Origin: Peptococcaceae bacterium BICA1-8
Lineage (GTDB): Bacteria > Bacillota > Peptococcia > Peptococcales > BICA1-8
Assembly: GCA_000802045.1 (NCBI GenBank)
Contig: JUEF01000071.1
Coordinates: forward strand, 1-33,837
DNA: 33,837 bases
Direction of reading: 5' to 3'
The notes beneath the pieces were generated by a model. The model saw nothing but the letters and a program-made list of their open reading frames with translations. It searched no databases and was not told the DNA's origin. Made by a program: the position numbers and the translations under genes. Positions 23,205-29,682 of the stretch are shown here, one piece after another. Position 1 is the stretch's first letter; each line of letters starts with the position of its first letter.

Positions 23205-23231
23205 GAAGGATTTTAAATAATAGAGGAGAAC
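23205..23231 (+). promoter_or_regulatory. Candidate sigma-H-like promoter of the HTH-divIC unit
   Basis: GAAGGATTT (23205-23213) matches the sigma-H -35 fully. GGAGAAC, 11 bp later (23225-23231), matches the -10 RnnGAAT except for its last base. No sigma-A promoter is better in this spacer. It could be chance. Confidence 0.3.
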
Positions 23232-23259
23232 TAAGATAAATACAAATATTGTACAAAAT

Positions 23260-23292
23260 TTGTCCACAATCTGTGGATAAGGCTGGGGATAA
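23260..23292. promoter_or_regulatory. Cluster of three DnaA-box-like sequences
   Basis: TTGTCCACA (23260-23268) differs from the box TTATCCACA at one base. TGTGGATAA (23272-23280) is a perfect box on the minus strand. TGGGGATAA (23284-23292) is a one-mismatch box on the minus strand. They lie just before the HTH-divIC unit and could be a DnaA-controlled promoter site. Confidence 0.4.
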
Positions 23293-23314
23293 ATTACCAA
23301 AAAATGGTGAATAT

Positions 23315-23533
23315 ATGAAAATAGAACTAAGAGGAATGGAAAAACTAAGCTTCCGGGAAAGACAAGTAGTAACTTTGAAGGAGACAGGCCTCTCTAATGA
23401 CACTATTGCTAAGAAGTTAGGAATTAGTGCAAGTACAGTTGCTACTTTGTATAATAGGGCTCGGAATAAGGGCTATGAAGTGGTTATTATTTTACCAGGC
23501 TCTGTTTTAGGATTGATGGAGGATGATGAATAA
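23315..23533 (+). CDS. Small helix-turn-helix protein (sigma-70 region 4/LuxR-like)
   Basis: This 72-residue protein is little more than one HTH. LSFRERQVVTLKETGLSNDT and IAKKLGISASTVATLYNRAR form the three-helix pattern seen in sigma region 4 and LuxR C-terminal domains. The tail is hydrophobic then acidic (VVIILPGSVLGLMEDDE). It lacks sigma region 2, so it is a regulator rather than a sigma factor. Its stop codon overlaps the divIC start by one base (TAATG), which ties it to cell division. ATG 23315 has only a weak ribosome site (GGTGAATAT). An upstream TTG at 23249 would add 22 residues across the DnaA-like boxes and is less likely. The target is unknown. Confidence 0.75.
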   Translation: MKIELRGMEKLSFRERQVVTLKETGLSNDTIAKKLGISASTVATLYNRARNKGYEVVIILPGSVLGLMEDDE

Positions 23534-23886
23534 TGGCATTACCTCAAAGACAAACTAGATTTAGTGCTGAAGGGCAAGAACAAAAAAAGAAAAGAATTAA
23601 AAGAGGCTTTACATCTCGGAAGTTGAGCAGGCTAATTTTATTTAGTATATTAGTCTATATGTTGTTTTCTTTTTCTTCAAGCTTCTATCAGGGATATCAG
23701 TTGAAGGAGGAAATTAAGGTTTTAGAGGCGCAGTTGGCAAAGGTTCAAGAAGAAAATATAGAATTACAGGAAGAATTAGAATACAATTATACCTCGGAAG
23801 CTATTGAAAAAATTGCCAGAGAAAAACTAGGTCTTATTAAACCAGGAGAAATCGTGATTATGCGGGCTAAAGAGGTACAACCGTAA
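23533..23886 (+). CDS. divIC: Septum formation initiator DivIC (FtsB family)
   Basis: DivIC is a bitopic division protein that forms a complex with FtsL and DivIB at the septum. The 117-residue protein has a basic cytoplasmic N terminus (KKKRIKRGFTSRKLSR), one transmembrane helix at about 33-53 (LILFSILVYMLFSFSSSFYQ), a coiled coil at about 56-85 (LKEEIKVLEAQLAKVQEENI) and the conserved C-terminal EKIAREKLGLIKPGEIVI. ATG 23533 overlaps the preceding stop codon. B. subtilis has divIC in the same order before yabR. Confidence is high from synteny and architecture. Confidence 0.95.
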   Translation: MALPQRQTRFSAEGQEQKKKRIKRGFTSRKLSRLILFSILVYMLFSFSSSFYQGYQLKEEIKVLEAQLAKVQEENIELQEELEYNYTSEAIEKIAREKLGLIKPGEIVIMRAKEVQP

Positions 23887-23895
23887 ATTGGTGTC

Positions 23896-23925
23896 TTGAC
23901 ATTTTAAAGCCCTGGTGGATATAAT
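23896..23925 (+). promoter_or_regulatory. Sigma-A promoter of the S1-domain gene
   Basis: Consensus TTGACA (23896-23901), an 18-bp spacer and TATAAT (23920-23925) form the best sigma-A hexamer pair in the window. Confidence 0.85.
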
Positions 23926-23961
23926 AAATTATCTGATTTATAGGGAGGATTTAATTTTAGT

Positions 23962-24312
23962 ATGTCCATAGCAAAAGGGCAAATTGTAGAGGGTATTGTT
24001 ACAGGGATTACTAAATTTGGTGCGTTTGTCGAACTTCCGGGAGGAATTACAGGCTTAGTTCATATTTCTGAAGTTGCGGACAGCTACGTAAAGGATGTTA
24101 GTGATTTTTTAAAAGAGCAGGATAAGATTAGAGTCAAGGTGATTAACATTGACTCCAATGGTAAAATCGGATTATCCATCCGACAAGCCAAAGTAAAACC
24201 AGATATTCCCTTCGAGGAGAAATTAACAAGATACATGAAGGACAGTGACGAGAGAATTGCATCACTAAACAAGAATATTAATTCCAAGAGAAAAAGTGGA
24301 AGCAAATATTAG
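23962..24312 (+). CDS. yabR: S1-domain RNA-binding protein (YabR family)
   Basis: The 116-residue protein carries one S1 domain at about residues 5-75: GQIVEGIVTGITKFGAFVEL, GGITGLVHISEVADSYVKDV and KIRVKVINIDSNGKIGLSIR. A basic, Ser/Lys-rich tail follows. YabR is the general-stress-type S1 protein adjacent to divIC in Bacillus, and its role in RNA binding is inferred from the domain. A consensus sigma-A promoter lies directly upstream. The ribosome site GGGAGG (23943-23948) is 13 nt from ATG 23962, a little long but with no better start. A terminator follows. Confidence 0.93.
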   Translation: MSIAKGQIVEGIVTGITKFGAFVELPGGITGLVHISEVADSYVKDVSDFLKEQDKIRVKVINIDSNGKIGLSIRQAKVKPDIPFEEKLTRYMKDSDERIASLNKNINSKRKSGSKY

Positions 24313-24334
24313 AGCACCCTTAGGGTGCTTTTTT
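24313..24334 (+). terminator. Terminator after yabR
   Basis: AGCACCC/GGGTGCT with loop TTA (24313-24329), followed by a T run. It begins immediately after the stop codon. Confidence 0.88.
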
Positions 24335-24356
24335 AACGCGTTGAAGCTTAATTAAT

Positions 24357-24381
24357 GTAGAATGTAGAATTTAGAATTGAG
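24357..24381. repeat. GTAGAAT-type heptamer repeat
   Basis: GTAGAAT GTAGAAT TTAGAAT is followed by the degenerate TGAGAG, so the period is 7 bp with three near-perfect units, in the yabR-ppx spacer. Confidence 0.55.
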
Positions 24382-24434
24382 AGCTTTCATGAATTTTTTT
24401 GTGCTTTGAACATAGTGAAAGGAATGGTAGTAAT

Positions 24435-25304
24435 ATGAGAATTGCTGCAATAGATATTGGTACAAATAGTACGCGGCTATTGGTAGCTAATTATAATGGC
24501 AATCAGGTTATTCCCCTATATACTGATTTGGAGGCCACTCGAATAGGTGAAGGTGTAGGTGGCTCAGGGATAATAAACCGCTGCGCTTTGACGAGGACGC
24601 TGAAGTGCTTAGAAAGGTATATCAATAAATGTCTTCAGTTTAACGTAGAAAAGGTTAGACTTGTTGCCACTAGTGCTGTCAGGGATGCACAGAATAAACT
24701 AGAAGTGGCTGACGAAGTCTACCAAAAGACAAAATTTCAGCTGGAAGTTTTAACTGGAGAAAAAGAAGCGGAGCTCAGCTATCTAGGAGTAGTAAGTGAT
24801 TTAGAACAGGCTGAGTTAAAAAAATACATTGTTGTGGATCTGGGAGGCGGCAGTACGGAACTTATTTTCCCTACTCCTAAAGGCATAGAATATAGAAGTG
24901 TGAATTTAGGAGCTGTTCGCCTCTATGAGAATAAAAAATTAATTGCTGACACATCAACTATCCTTGCGAACCTAATCCCGGAGTGGTTTTCAGTAAACCC
25001 TATTTTAGTAGGTGTAGGCGGAACAGTGACTACTTTGGTTGCTATTAAACTGGGTCTAGAAAAATATGACCCTGCTCAGGTGCACGGTTATCAATTGGAG
25101 CTCGAAGATATAAGAAGTATTAGTAATAAGCTTAATAGGTTAAGTCTTGAGCAAAGAAAAACAGTAAAAGGACTCCAGCCGGAAAGGGCAGATATTATTC
25201 CTTATGGCATATATATTCTAGAGAAGGTTATGGAAATATTAGGGGTCAAAAAAATTACTGCCAGTGAAAAGGATATTTTATATGGAATAATAATTACAGC
25301 GTAA
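24435..25304 (+). CDS. ppx: Ppx/GppA-family exopolyphosphatase
   Basis: Ppx/GppA enzymes hydrolyse terminal phosphates from polyphosphate or convert pppGpp to ppGpp. The 289-residue protein has the ASKHA-fold phosphate motifs AAIDIGTNSTRLLVA (residues 4-18) and VVDLGGGSTELIF (about 135-147). It also has ATSAVRDAQNK, LTGEKEAELSYLG and VGVGGTVTTLVA. It is the short form without the C-terminal HD region of E. coli Ppx, as is common in Clostridia. ATG 24435, after GAAAGGA, is preferred over TTG 24399. The family is certain; the choice between polyphosphate and pppGpp is not. Confidence 0.92.
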   Translation: MRIAAIDIGTNSTRLLVANYNGNQVIPLYTDLEATRIGEGVGGSGIINRCALTRTLKCLERYINKCLQFNVEKVRLVATSAVRDAQNKLEVADEVYQKTKFQLEVLTGEKEAELSYLGVVSDLEQAELKKYIVVDLGGGSTELIFPTPKGIEYRSVNLGAVRLYENKKLIADTSTILANLIPEWFSVNPILVGVGGTVTTLVAIKLGLEKYDPAQVHGYQLELEDIRSISNKLNRLSLEQRKTVKGLQPERADIIPYGIYILEKVMEILGVKKITASEKDILYGIIITA

Positions 25305-25351
25305 GATGGGAAATGCTAATCATAAGCATAATTGAGGAGGTATTTTCTGTT

Positions 25352-25501
25352 ATGGTAGATAATGCTGAAAAAAGCTATAAATGCAGCCAGTGTGGCATGA
25401 TGTTTACTGATGCCCGAGAAGATTTGGAATGCCCTTTTTGTCATCACCATTGTCAGCAAGGTGAATGTGAAGTACTGTATTCTTCTAATGAAGAATATTA
25501 G
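25352..25501 (+). CDS. Small zinc-ribbon protein
   Basis: This 49-residue protein has two knuckles CSQC and CPFC (Cys11, Cys14, Cys27, Cys30), which should bind one Zn in a rubredoxin-like ribbon. A run HHHC follows, then an acidic tail. It is shorter than FmdB-type regulators. GAGGAGG (25334-25340) lies 11 nt before ATG 25352; the reading frame is open upstream to 25313 but that start has no ribosome site. It lies 47 nt after ppx and may be cotranscribed. The function is unknown. Confidence 0.7.
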   Translation: MVDNAEKSYKCSQCGMMFTDAREDLECPFCHHHCQQGECEVLYSSNEEY

Positions 25502-25502
25502 C

Positions 25503-25527
25503 GTCTATACGTCTATACGTCTATTCG
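25503..25527. repeat. GTCTATAC octamer tandem repeat
   Basis: GTCTATAC occurs twice, then GTCTATTC and a partial copy, so the period is 8 bp. The first unit begins 2 nt after the zinc-ribbon stop codon. Confidence 0.7.
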
Positions 25528-25566
25528 TGGGTGAGTGAGCGCGAAACCCAAAAAACTAACCCAAAT

Positions 25567-25610
25567 CTAGCCACTAGCCACTAATAACTAGTCACCAGTC
25601 ACTAGTAACT
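25567..25610. repeat. Degenerate CTAGCCA heptamer array
   Basis: Read in sevens from 25568 it is CTAGCCA, CTAGCCA, CTAATAA, CTAGTCA, CCAGTCA, CTAGTAA, CT. Related heptamers occur at 8934, 14818 and 33807. Confidence 0.75.
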
Positions 25611-25611
25611 T

Positions 25612-25662
25612 TATGAAAAAACCTACCCGTTTGTTTGTAACAAACGGGTAGGTTTTTTCATA
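25612..25662 (+). terminator. Perfect 24-bp hairpin terminator
   Basis: TATGAAAAAACCTACCCGTT at 25612-25631, continuing to 25635, pairs completely with 25639-25662 around loop TGT. It includes an A6/T6 stretch, so it can act on both strands. It separates the ppx/zinc-ribbon unit from the next gene. Confidence 0.88.
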
Positions 25663-25699
25663 CTATATTGTGCATTAATTTTAAAGGAGTGTGAAAGCC

Positions 25700-26785
25700 A
25701 TGTACCGCCCTAATAATCCACAAGGTGTTACTTATGTCTGGAATAATGCGGAAGGGCTTTTGGGTGATGACATAACTTTTTTAGTTTGTAGAGCACTTGT
25801 TAAGCTGCCTTCGGCTCAACGGGATGTAGGGGAAGTAGTTGGGATAAATAGCAGGAATGTAGTAGAGGGTATTTCCTGGGCTTTAAACCCCAAAGCTGTC
25901 ATAGGCAGGCTGTTAGTAGATTTGAACCTAGAATTACCAGGAGAAACAGAAAATACCGAGCTAGTGAAGCTTGCCCTTCCTTACCGGACTTCAATAAAAT
26001 CCCTACGTATGGGAGAAGTAATTCCAGAAGTCAAATATGTCTACGCAAAAAAGATAGGCGTGGACAGCATTCTCGTAGAAGGAATAATCACTCTAGCTAG
26101 CCTGGGATATCTTCCGTGGCGGAGTGAAGAAGGTATTATCGGAGATTTTCCGGGGATGAGTACGATTAAGGTAGGTCTGCCTTTACCTGAAGTAAAAGAA
26201 ACGGTTAGTGCCCAGGTCAGGTTTATTTTATCAGAGCATAAATTAGAGGACTCAGTATTAACTGTATCAGGCTGGAAAGAGATCTTTCTTATGTATATCG
26301 GCGGAAAAAGCAGGGGAGAACAAGTTATAGTTACTCAGCAGGTAGAACCTTTTACAGAAAGAATAATGTTAAATGCACAGGTACAGTCTATAGGTGCTTT
26401 AGAAGTTTCCAGCGGCAGCTTGCGGACTAGTGTTGTGGATAAGCGGGAAGTATTGGTTGAAGGTAATTTTTTTCTTAAGATTAGTCCGGGACCCCATGTA
26501 GAGGAAGCATTTGCACCCCAGGAAATTATGCTAAAAGTAAAAGAAATGGTAGAAAAGGTCCAAGAAAGAAAAAAAGAGAAGCAGAAAGTCCAGAAGATAA
26601 AAGAAGAAGAAAAAATAACTACACCTCGAGAAAAAGAAGTTTCTGTTAGCCCTCAAGAAAAAACTCTCCAAAGTAACGATAAATCTGAGACCGCATCGGA
26701 GGATCACGAAAACGAAAAAAATGAACCTTTAAGAATATCCAGGAAAGATAAGGTCAATAAGCATCTGCGCAAACTGAAGGATTAA
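25700..26785 (+). CDS. Putative SPOCS (DUF3794)-like spore-associated protein with charged tail
   Basis: This 361-residue protein has no close match that I recognise with certainty. It shows beta-rich SPOCS-like features: VDSILVEGIITLASLGYLPW and a later KEIFLMYIGGKSRGEQ followed by VEPFTERIML, resembling the Y-V-G...PF pattern of SipL and related spore envelope proteins. No LysM domain or signal peptide is present. The C-terminal 85 residues are Lys/Glu-rich (ERKKEKQKVQKIKEEEK) and probably disordered. Its position just before spoIIE fits a sporulation role. ATG 25700 follows AAGGAG by 11 nt; GTG 25691 is the alternative. The real existence of the gene is clear, the domain call is moderate. 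Confidence 0.65.
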   Translation: MYRPNNPQGVTYVWNNAEGLLGDDITFLVCRALVKLPSAQRDVGEVVGINSRNVVEGISWALNPKAVIGRLLVDLNLELPGETENTELVKLALPYRTSIKSLRMGEVIPEVKYVYAKKIGVDSILVEGIITLASLGYLPWRSEEGIIGDFPGMSTIKVGLPLPEVKETVSAQVRFILSEHKLEDSVLTVSGWKEIFLMYIGGKSRGEQVIVTQQVEPFTERIMLNAQVQSIGALEVSSGSLRTSVVDKREVLVEGNFFLKISPGPHVEEAFAPQEIMLKVKEMVEKVQERKKEKQKVQKIKEEEKITTPREKEVSVSPQEKTLQSNDKSETASEDHENEKNEPLRISRKDKVNKHLRKLKD

Positions 26786-26869
26786 AGTATGCTGTCTGTA
26801 CTGTTTCGTTGATAATAATAGTAGGTAAAATCAATAAGAAGTTACTGATGGTATTCGACATAATTTTCT

Positions 26870-26893
26870 AAGGGTGCCATAAGCACCCTTTTT
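26870..26893 (+). terminator. Terminator before spoIIE
   Basis: AAGGGTGC (26870-26877) pairs with GCACCCTT (26883-26890), loop CATAA, then TTT. Confidence 0.85.
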
Positions 26894-27101
26894 GCTTGTG
26901 ATAGTATTGCTTTTTTCTTAATTTAGTACAAAGACAAGTATACGTGGGGCAATCTTGTGCAGTTTATCTATACTTTAACTTAATCAAACTCCTATTGGTG
27001 TGCTTTTTCGGGTAAAAGTAAACCTAAAAGTAATTCAAACCTTAAAAATTAGTATATGTTGTAAAACCATGGGGTAATTTGTGCTAAATAACCTACAACT
27101 T
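26894..27101. other. AT-rich spacer before the spoIIE promoter
   Basis: This is about 200 bp with no credible reading frame, tRNA or strong hairpin. In B. subtilis tRNA genes precede spoIIE, but none is visible here. A perfect 0A-box (TTCGACA, complement of TGTCGAA) lies at 26854-26860, upstream of the terminator and about 250 bp from the promoter. Confidence 0.45.
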
Positions 27102-27134
27102 TTGACAGATAATTCCAATTACATCAACTATAAT
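27102..27134 (+). promoter_or_regulatory. Spo0A-dependent-type promoter of spoIIE (21-bp spacer)
   Basis: TTGACA (27102-27107) and TATAAT (27129-27134) are both perfect sigma-A hexamers, but 21 bp apart. B. subtilis spoIIE and spoIIG promoters have the same 21-22 bp spacing and need Spo0A. TGTCAAA on the minus strand (27101-27107) fits the 0A-box TGTCRAA and overlaps the -35. Confidence 0.75.
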
Positions 27135-27174
27135 TAAAAGCAGCATTATTTTTCTACAAAAGAAGGTGTTTCGT

Positions 27175-29523
27175 ATGTTGGGTAAAATAGTAACAAAACA
27201 GCAAAAAGCTAGTTTGACTTTAGTTAATTGGCTCAGGTGGGAAAATTTACTCTTTGCAGTCCTTGGCTATATCCTGTCGCAATCAGTTATTTTGGGGGAA
27301 ATACGACCCTTTGCTCCAGCTTTAGTAGGGGCTATTTCTGTTTGGGATAAACAAAGAAGATGGTGGGCCTTGGGGGGGGCTCTTATAGGGAGCTGGATGA
27401 TTAGCATAGGTCTCCTCGGTTTGGCGAGTACCATTATCCTGCTCTTAATCTTTGGAACCCTTTATAAGCAGTTTCTTATCAATCGCCAGCAGTGGTTAAT
27501 TGTGCCTGGATTAGTTACAGCTATCGTCCTCATTACTAAAGGTGTATTTATTATTTTTGGACAAGGTCCCCTTTATGGTTGGGTTGCTATAACCTTTGAA
27601 AGTATTTTTGCCGGTCTGATTACTTTGGTCACTCTTACCGCGCTGGGGGCTTGGGAAAAAAGGAGTCGCAATATCCAGTTGGTTTTAGAAGATAAGATTA
27701 GCTGTTTTATTGTTGGTCTAGGAATTCTCCTGGGCTTAAGTAATTTTGAATTGGCATATATAAATATCCAGAGCTTTATTTCTAGAATAGCTGTTTTGTT
27801 GGGGGCATATTTTGCTGGTCCTGGTGGTGGGGCAGCTATGGGAACTCTAGTAGGGCTAGTCCCAAGTATGAGTGGAAATATAAGTACAGCCAGCATTGGT
27901 TTTTATGCATTATCAGGTTTATTGGGAGGTATATTTAAGGGATTAGGCAGAGTTGGAGTATTAATTGGTTTTGCTTTAGGTAATCTCATGTTATCTATAT
28001 ATTTTTCCGGCCAAGAACAAGTTATTTTGGCGTTGGTGGAAACAGGATTGGCGGGTCTCTTATTTTTGCTGATTCCTAATAAGTATATGATGAAAGAGGA
28101 AAAGGTTGAAATAGATAGTTCCCCTGCAGTAGAAGAAAGTACAAAAAAACTAGAGCGCATGTCCAGAGTGTTTAATGAGCTTAGTAAAGCCTTTATCCCA
28201 ATGAGTGCTGCAGTGGAAGAGGAAGAAAAGGATATTAATCAAAAGGATAATAATCCTTTAACATACATACTTAATGAGGTTGCAAAACAAGTCTGTGATC
28301 GGTGCTCACATTGCTCTATTTGCTGGGACAAAGAATTTTATAAGACCTATCGCTCCTTGGTAGAGGTCTGCTCTAAAGGTGAATTTAACGGCAGTATTTC
28401 TGAACAGACCTTTTCCGTGGATCTGCAAAGAAGGTGTATGCGCCTAAGAGAACTTAGCGTTGCCTTGATGTATCAGCTAAAGCTTTATAAGCAGGAGAAA
28501 AAATATCAGGACAAGCTTTTGGGTTCCCAGCAGTTAGTTGCTCGACAGTTAGCAGGTATGGCGGAGCTTGTTAAAGGCTTTTCCCAAGAATTAAAAATTC
28601 GGGAAACCAGTGATGAAGATTTAGCCCAATATCTCAAGGGGTACCTTTTAGATGAGAATATTAAAGTGCAAAATATCAAAGTAATTGAGACACCGGCAGG
28701 GGATAAGGAAATTATTATAGTACAAAAAGCCTGTCCTGAGCAAAATTGGTGTACTCAATTTATAGCACCAAAGATATCCCAGTTATTAGACCGGACATAT
28801 ACTGTAAAGGAACATCATTGTCCTACTGCGGGCAATAAAAGCTGCACATATCATCTAAACCCCAGCAAGACCTATTCGGTTACTACCGGTGTAGCTATGG
28901 CTATCAAAGAAGGCAGTGATGTTTCCGGTGATAATTGGTCCTGTGTCAGCTTGCCTAACCGCAAATTTCTTATGGTTCTAAGTGACGGGATGGGTGCAGG
29001 CCATAGAGCCTCTGAAGAAAGTACTACGGCCATTAACCTATTAGAACAGCTTTTAGGAGCTGGACTCAGCATCAAAATGGCTGTTGATACGGTCAACTCC
29101 GTGTTATTCTTGCGCTCTGGGGAAGAAATTTTTACAACAATTGATTTAACTGTAATAAATGAGGTTACAGCATTAGTGGAATTTATTAAAATTGGTGCAG
29201 CGCCTTCCTTTATCAAAAGGCGCACACAAGTACAGGCCGTTAAAGCTAAAACACTACCAGTAGGAATTTTTAACCAGGTAGATTCCGAAAACTTTGTTTA
29301 TCCTGTTCAGGTGGGAGATCTAATTATTAATATGAGCGATGGCGTTTTTGAGGTATTAAATGGAAACATTGAAGATTGGTACCGGGTTATCCAGGCTTTG
29401 CCTCAGGATGATCCGCAGAATATTGCTAATTACTTAATTGAATTGGCTAGAAAGACCTTGCGGGGTAAAATTAATGATGATTTAACGGTTCTGGTTGCCC
29501 GTATCGACTATCGGGCGGAATAA
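27175..29523 (+). CDS. spoIIE: Stage II sporulation protein E, PP2C-type serine phosphatase
   Basis: SpoIIE sits at the asymmetric septum with FtsZ and dephosphorylates SpoIIAA, which frees sigma-F in the forespore. The 782-residue protein has an N-terminal membrane region (about 25-305) with roughly ten hydrophobic segments. A central regulatory region follows, with a cysteine cluster CDRCSHCSICWDKEF, then a PP2C domain (about 575-780) with the metal-binding motifs LSDGMGAGHRASEES, NMSDGVFEVL and INDDLTVLVARI. ATG 27175 follows AGAAGG by 8 nt; GTG 27166 overlaps that site. The length is close to B. subtilis SpoIIE (827). Identification is firm. Confidence 0.97.
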   Translation: MLGKIVTKQQKASLTLVNWLRWENLLFAVLGYILSQSVILGEIRPFAPALVGAISVWDKQRRWWALGGALIGSWMISIGLLGLASTIILLLIFGTLYKQFLINRQQWLIVPGLVTAIVLITKGVFIIFGQGPLYGWVAITFESIFAGLITLVTLTALGAWEKRSRNIQLVLEDKISCFIVGLGILLGLSNFELAYINIQSFISRIAVLLGAYFAGPGGGAAMGTLVGLVPSMSGNISTASIGFYALSGLLGGIFKGLGRVGVLIGFALGNLMLSIYFSGQEQVILALVETGLAGLLFLLIPNKYMMKEEKVEIDSSPAVEESTKKLERMSRVFNELSKAFIPMSAAVEEEEKDINQKDNNPLTYILNEVAKQVCDRCSHCSICWDKEFYKTYRSLVEVCSKGEFNGSISEQTFSVDLQRRCMRLRELSVALMYQLKLYKQEKKYQDKLLGSQQLVARQLAGMAELVKGFSQELKIRETSDEDLAQYLKGYLLDENIKVQNIKVIETPAGDKEIIIVQKACPEQNWCTQFIAPKISQLLDRTYTVKEHHCPTAGNKSCTYHLNPSKTYSVTTGVAMAIKEGSDVSGDNWSCVSLPNRKFLMVLSDGMGAGHRASEESTTAINLLEQLLGAGLSIKMAVDTVNSVLFLRSGEEIFTTIDLTVINEVTALVEFIKIGAAPSFIKRRTQVQAVKAKTLPVGIFNQVDSENFVYPVQVGDLIINMSDGVFEVLNGNIEDWYRVIQALPQDDPQNIANYLIELARKTLRGKINDDLTVLVARIDYRAE

Positions 29524-29550
29524 ATGGGAAAAATTTAAGCAGGAGAAAAT

Positions 29551-29583
29551 AAACGCCTACAGAATTAACTCTGTAGGCGTTTA
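29551..29583 (+). terminator. Hairpin after spoIIE, possible terminator
   Basis: AAACGCCTACAGA (29551-29563) pairs perfectly with TCTGTAGGCGTTT (29570-29582), 13 bp. Only three T end it, so termination may be weak. Confidence 0.65.
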
Positions 29584-29591
29584 CTAAATTC

Positions 29592-29665
29592 AAGGTTAAG
29601 GTTTCGCTTCGCTAGGTTAAGGTTAAGGAAATAGTTCTTCTCAACCTCAACCTCAACCTCAGCCT
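29592..29665 (+). repeat. TTTCGCTTCGCTAG repeat with AAGGTT and CAACCT hexamers
   Basis: AAGGTTAAGGTTTCGCTTCG followed by CTAGGTTAAGGTTAAGG (29592-29628) is the GGTTAA-flanked version of the dispersed core. A (CTCAAC)-type hexamer array (29639-29663) follows and can fold back on the GGTTAAGG array. Confidence 0.6.
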
Positions 29666-29682
29666 TAATTTCGGAGGATATA

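Noticed and set aside
23260..23292. Chromosomal replication origin
   Set aside because: Three DnaA-like boxes occur, but no dnaA/dnaN genes, no AT-rich unwinding region and no larger box cluster are present.
26894..27101. tRNA genes before spoIIE, as in B. subtilis
   Set aside because: No TTCGA-type T-loop, acceptor stem pairing or CCA end could be found.
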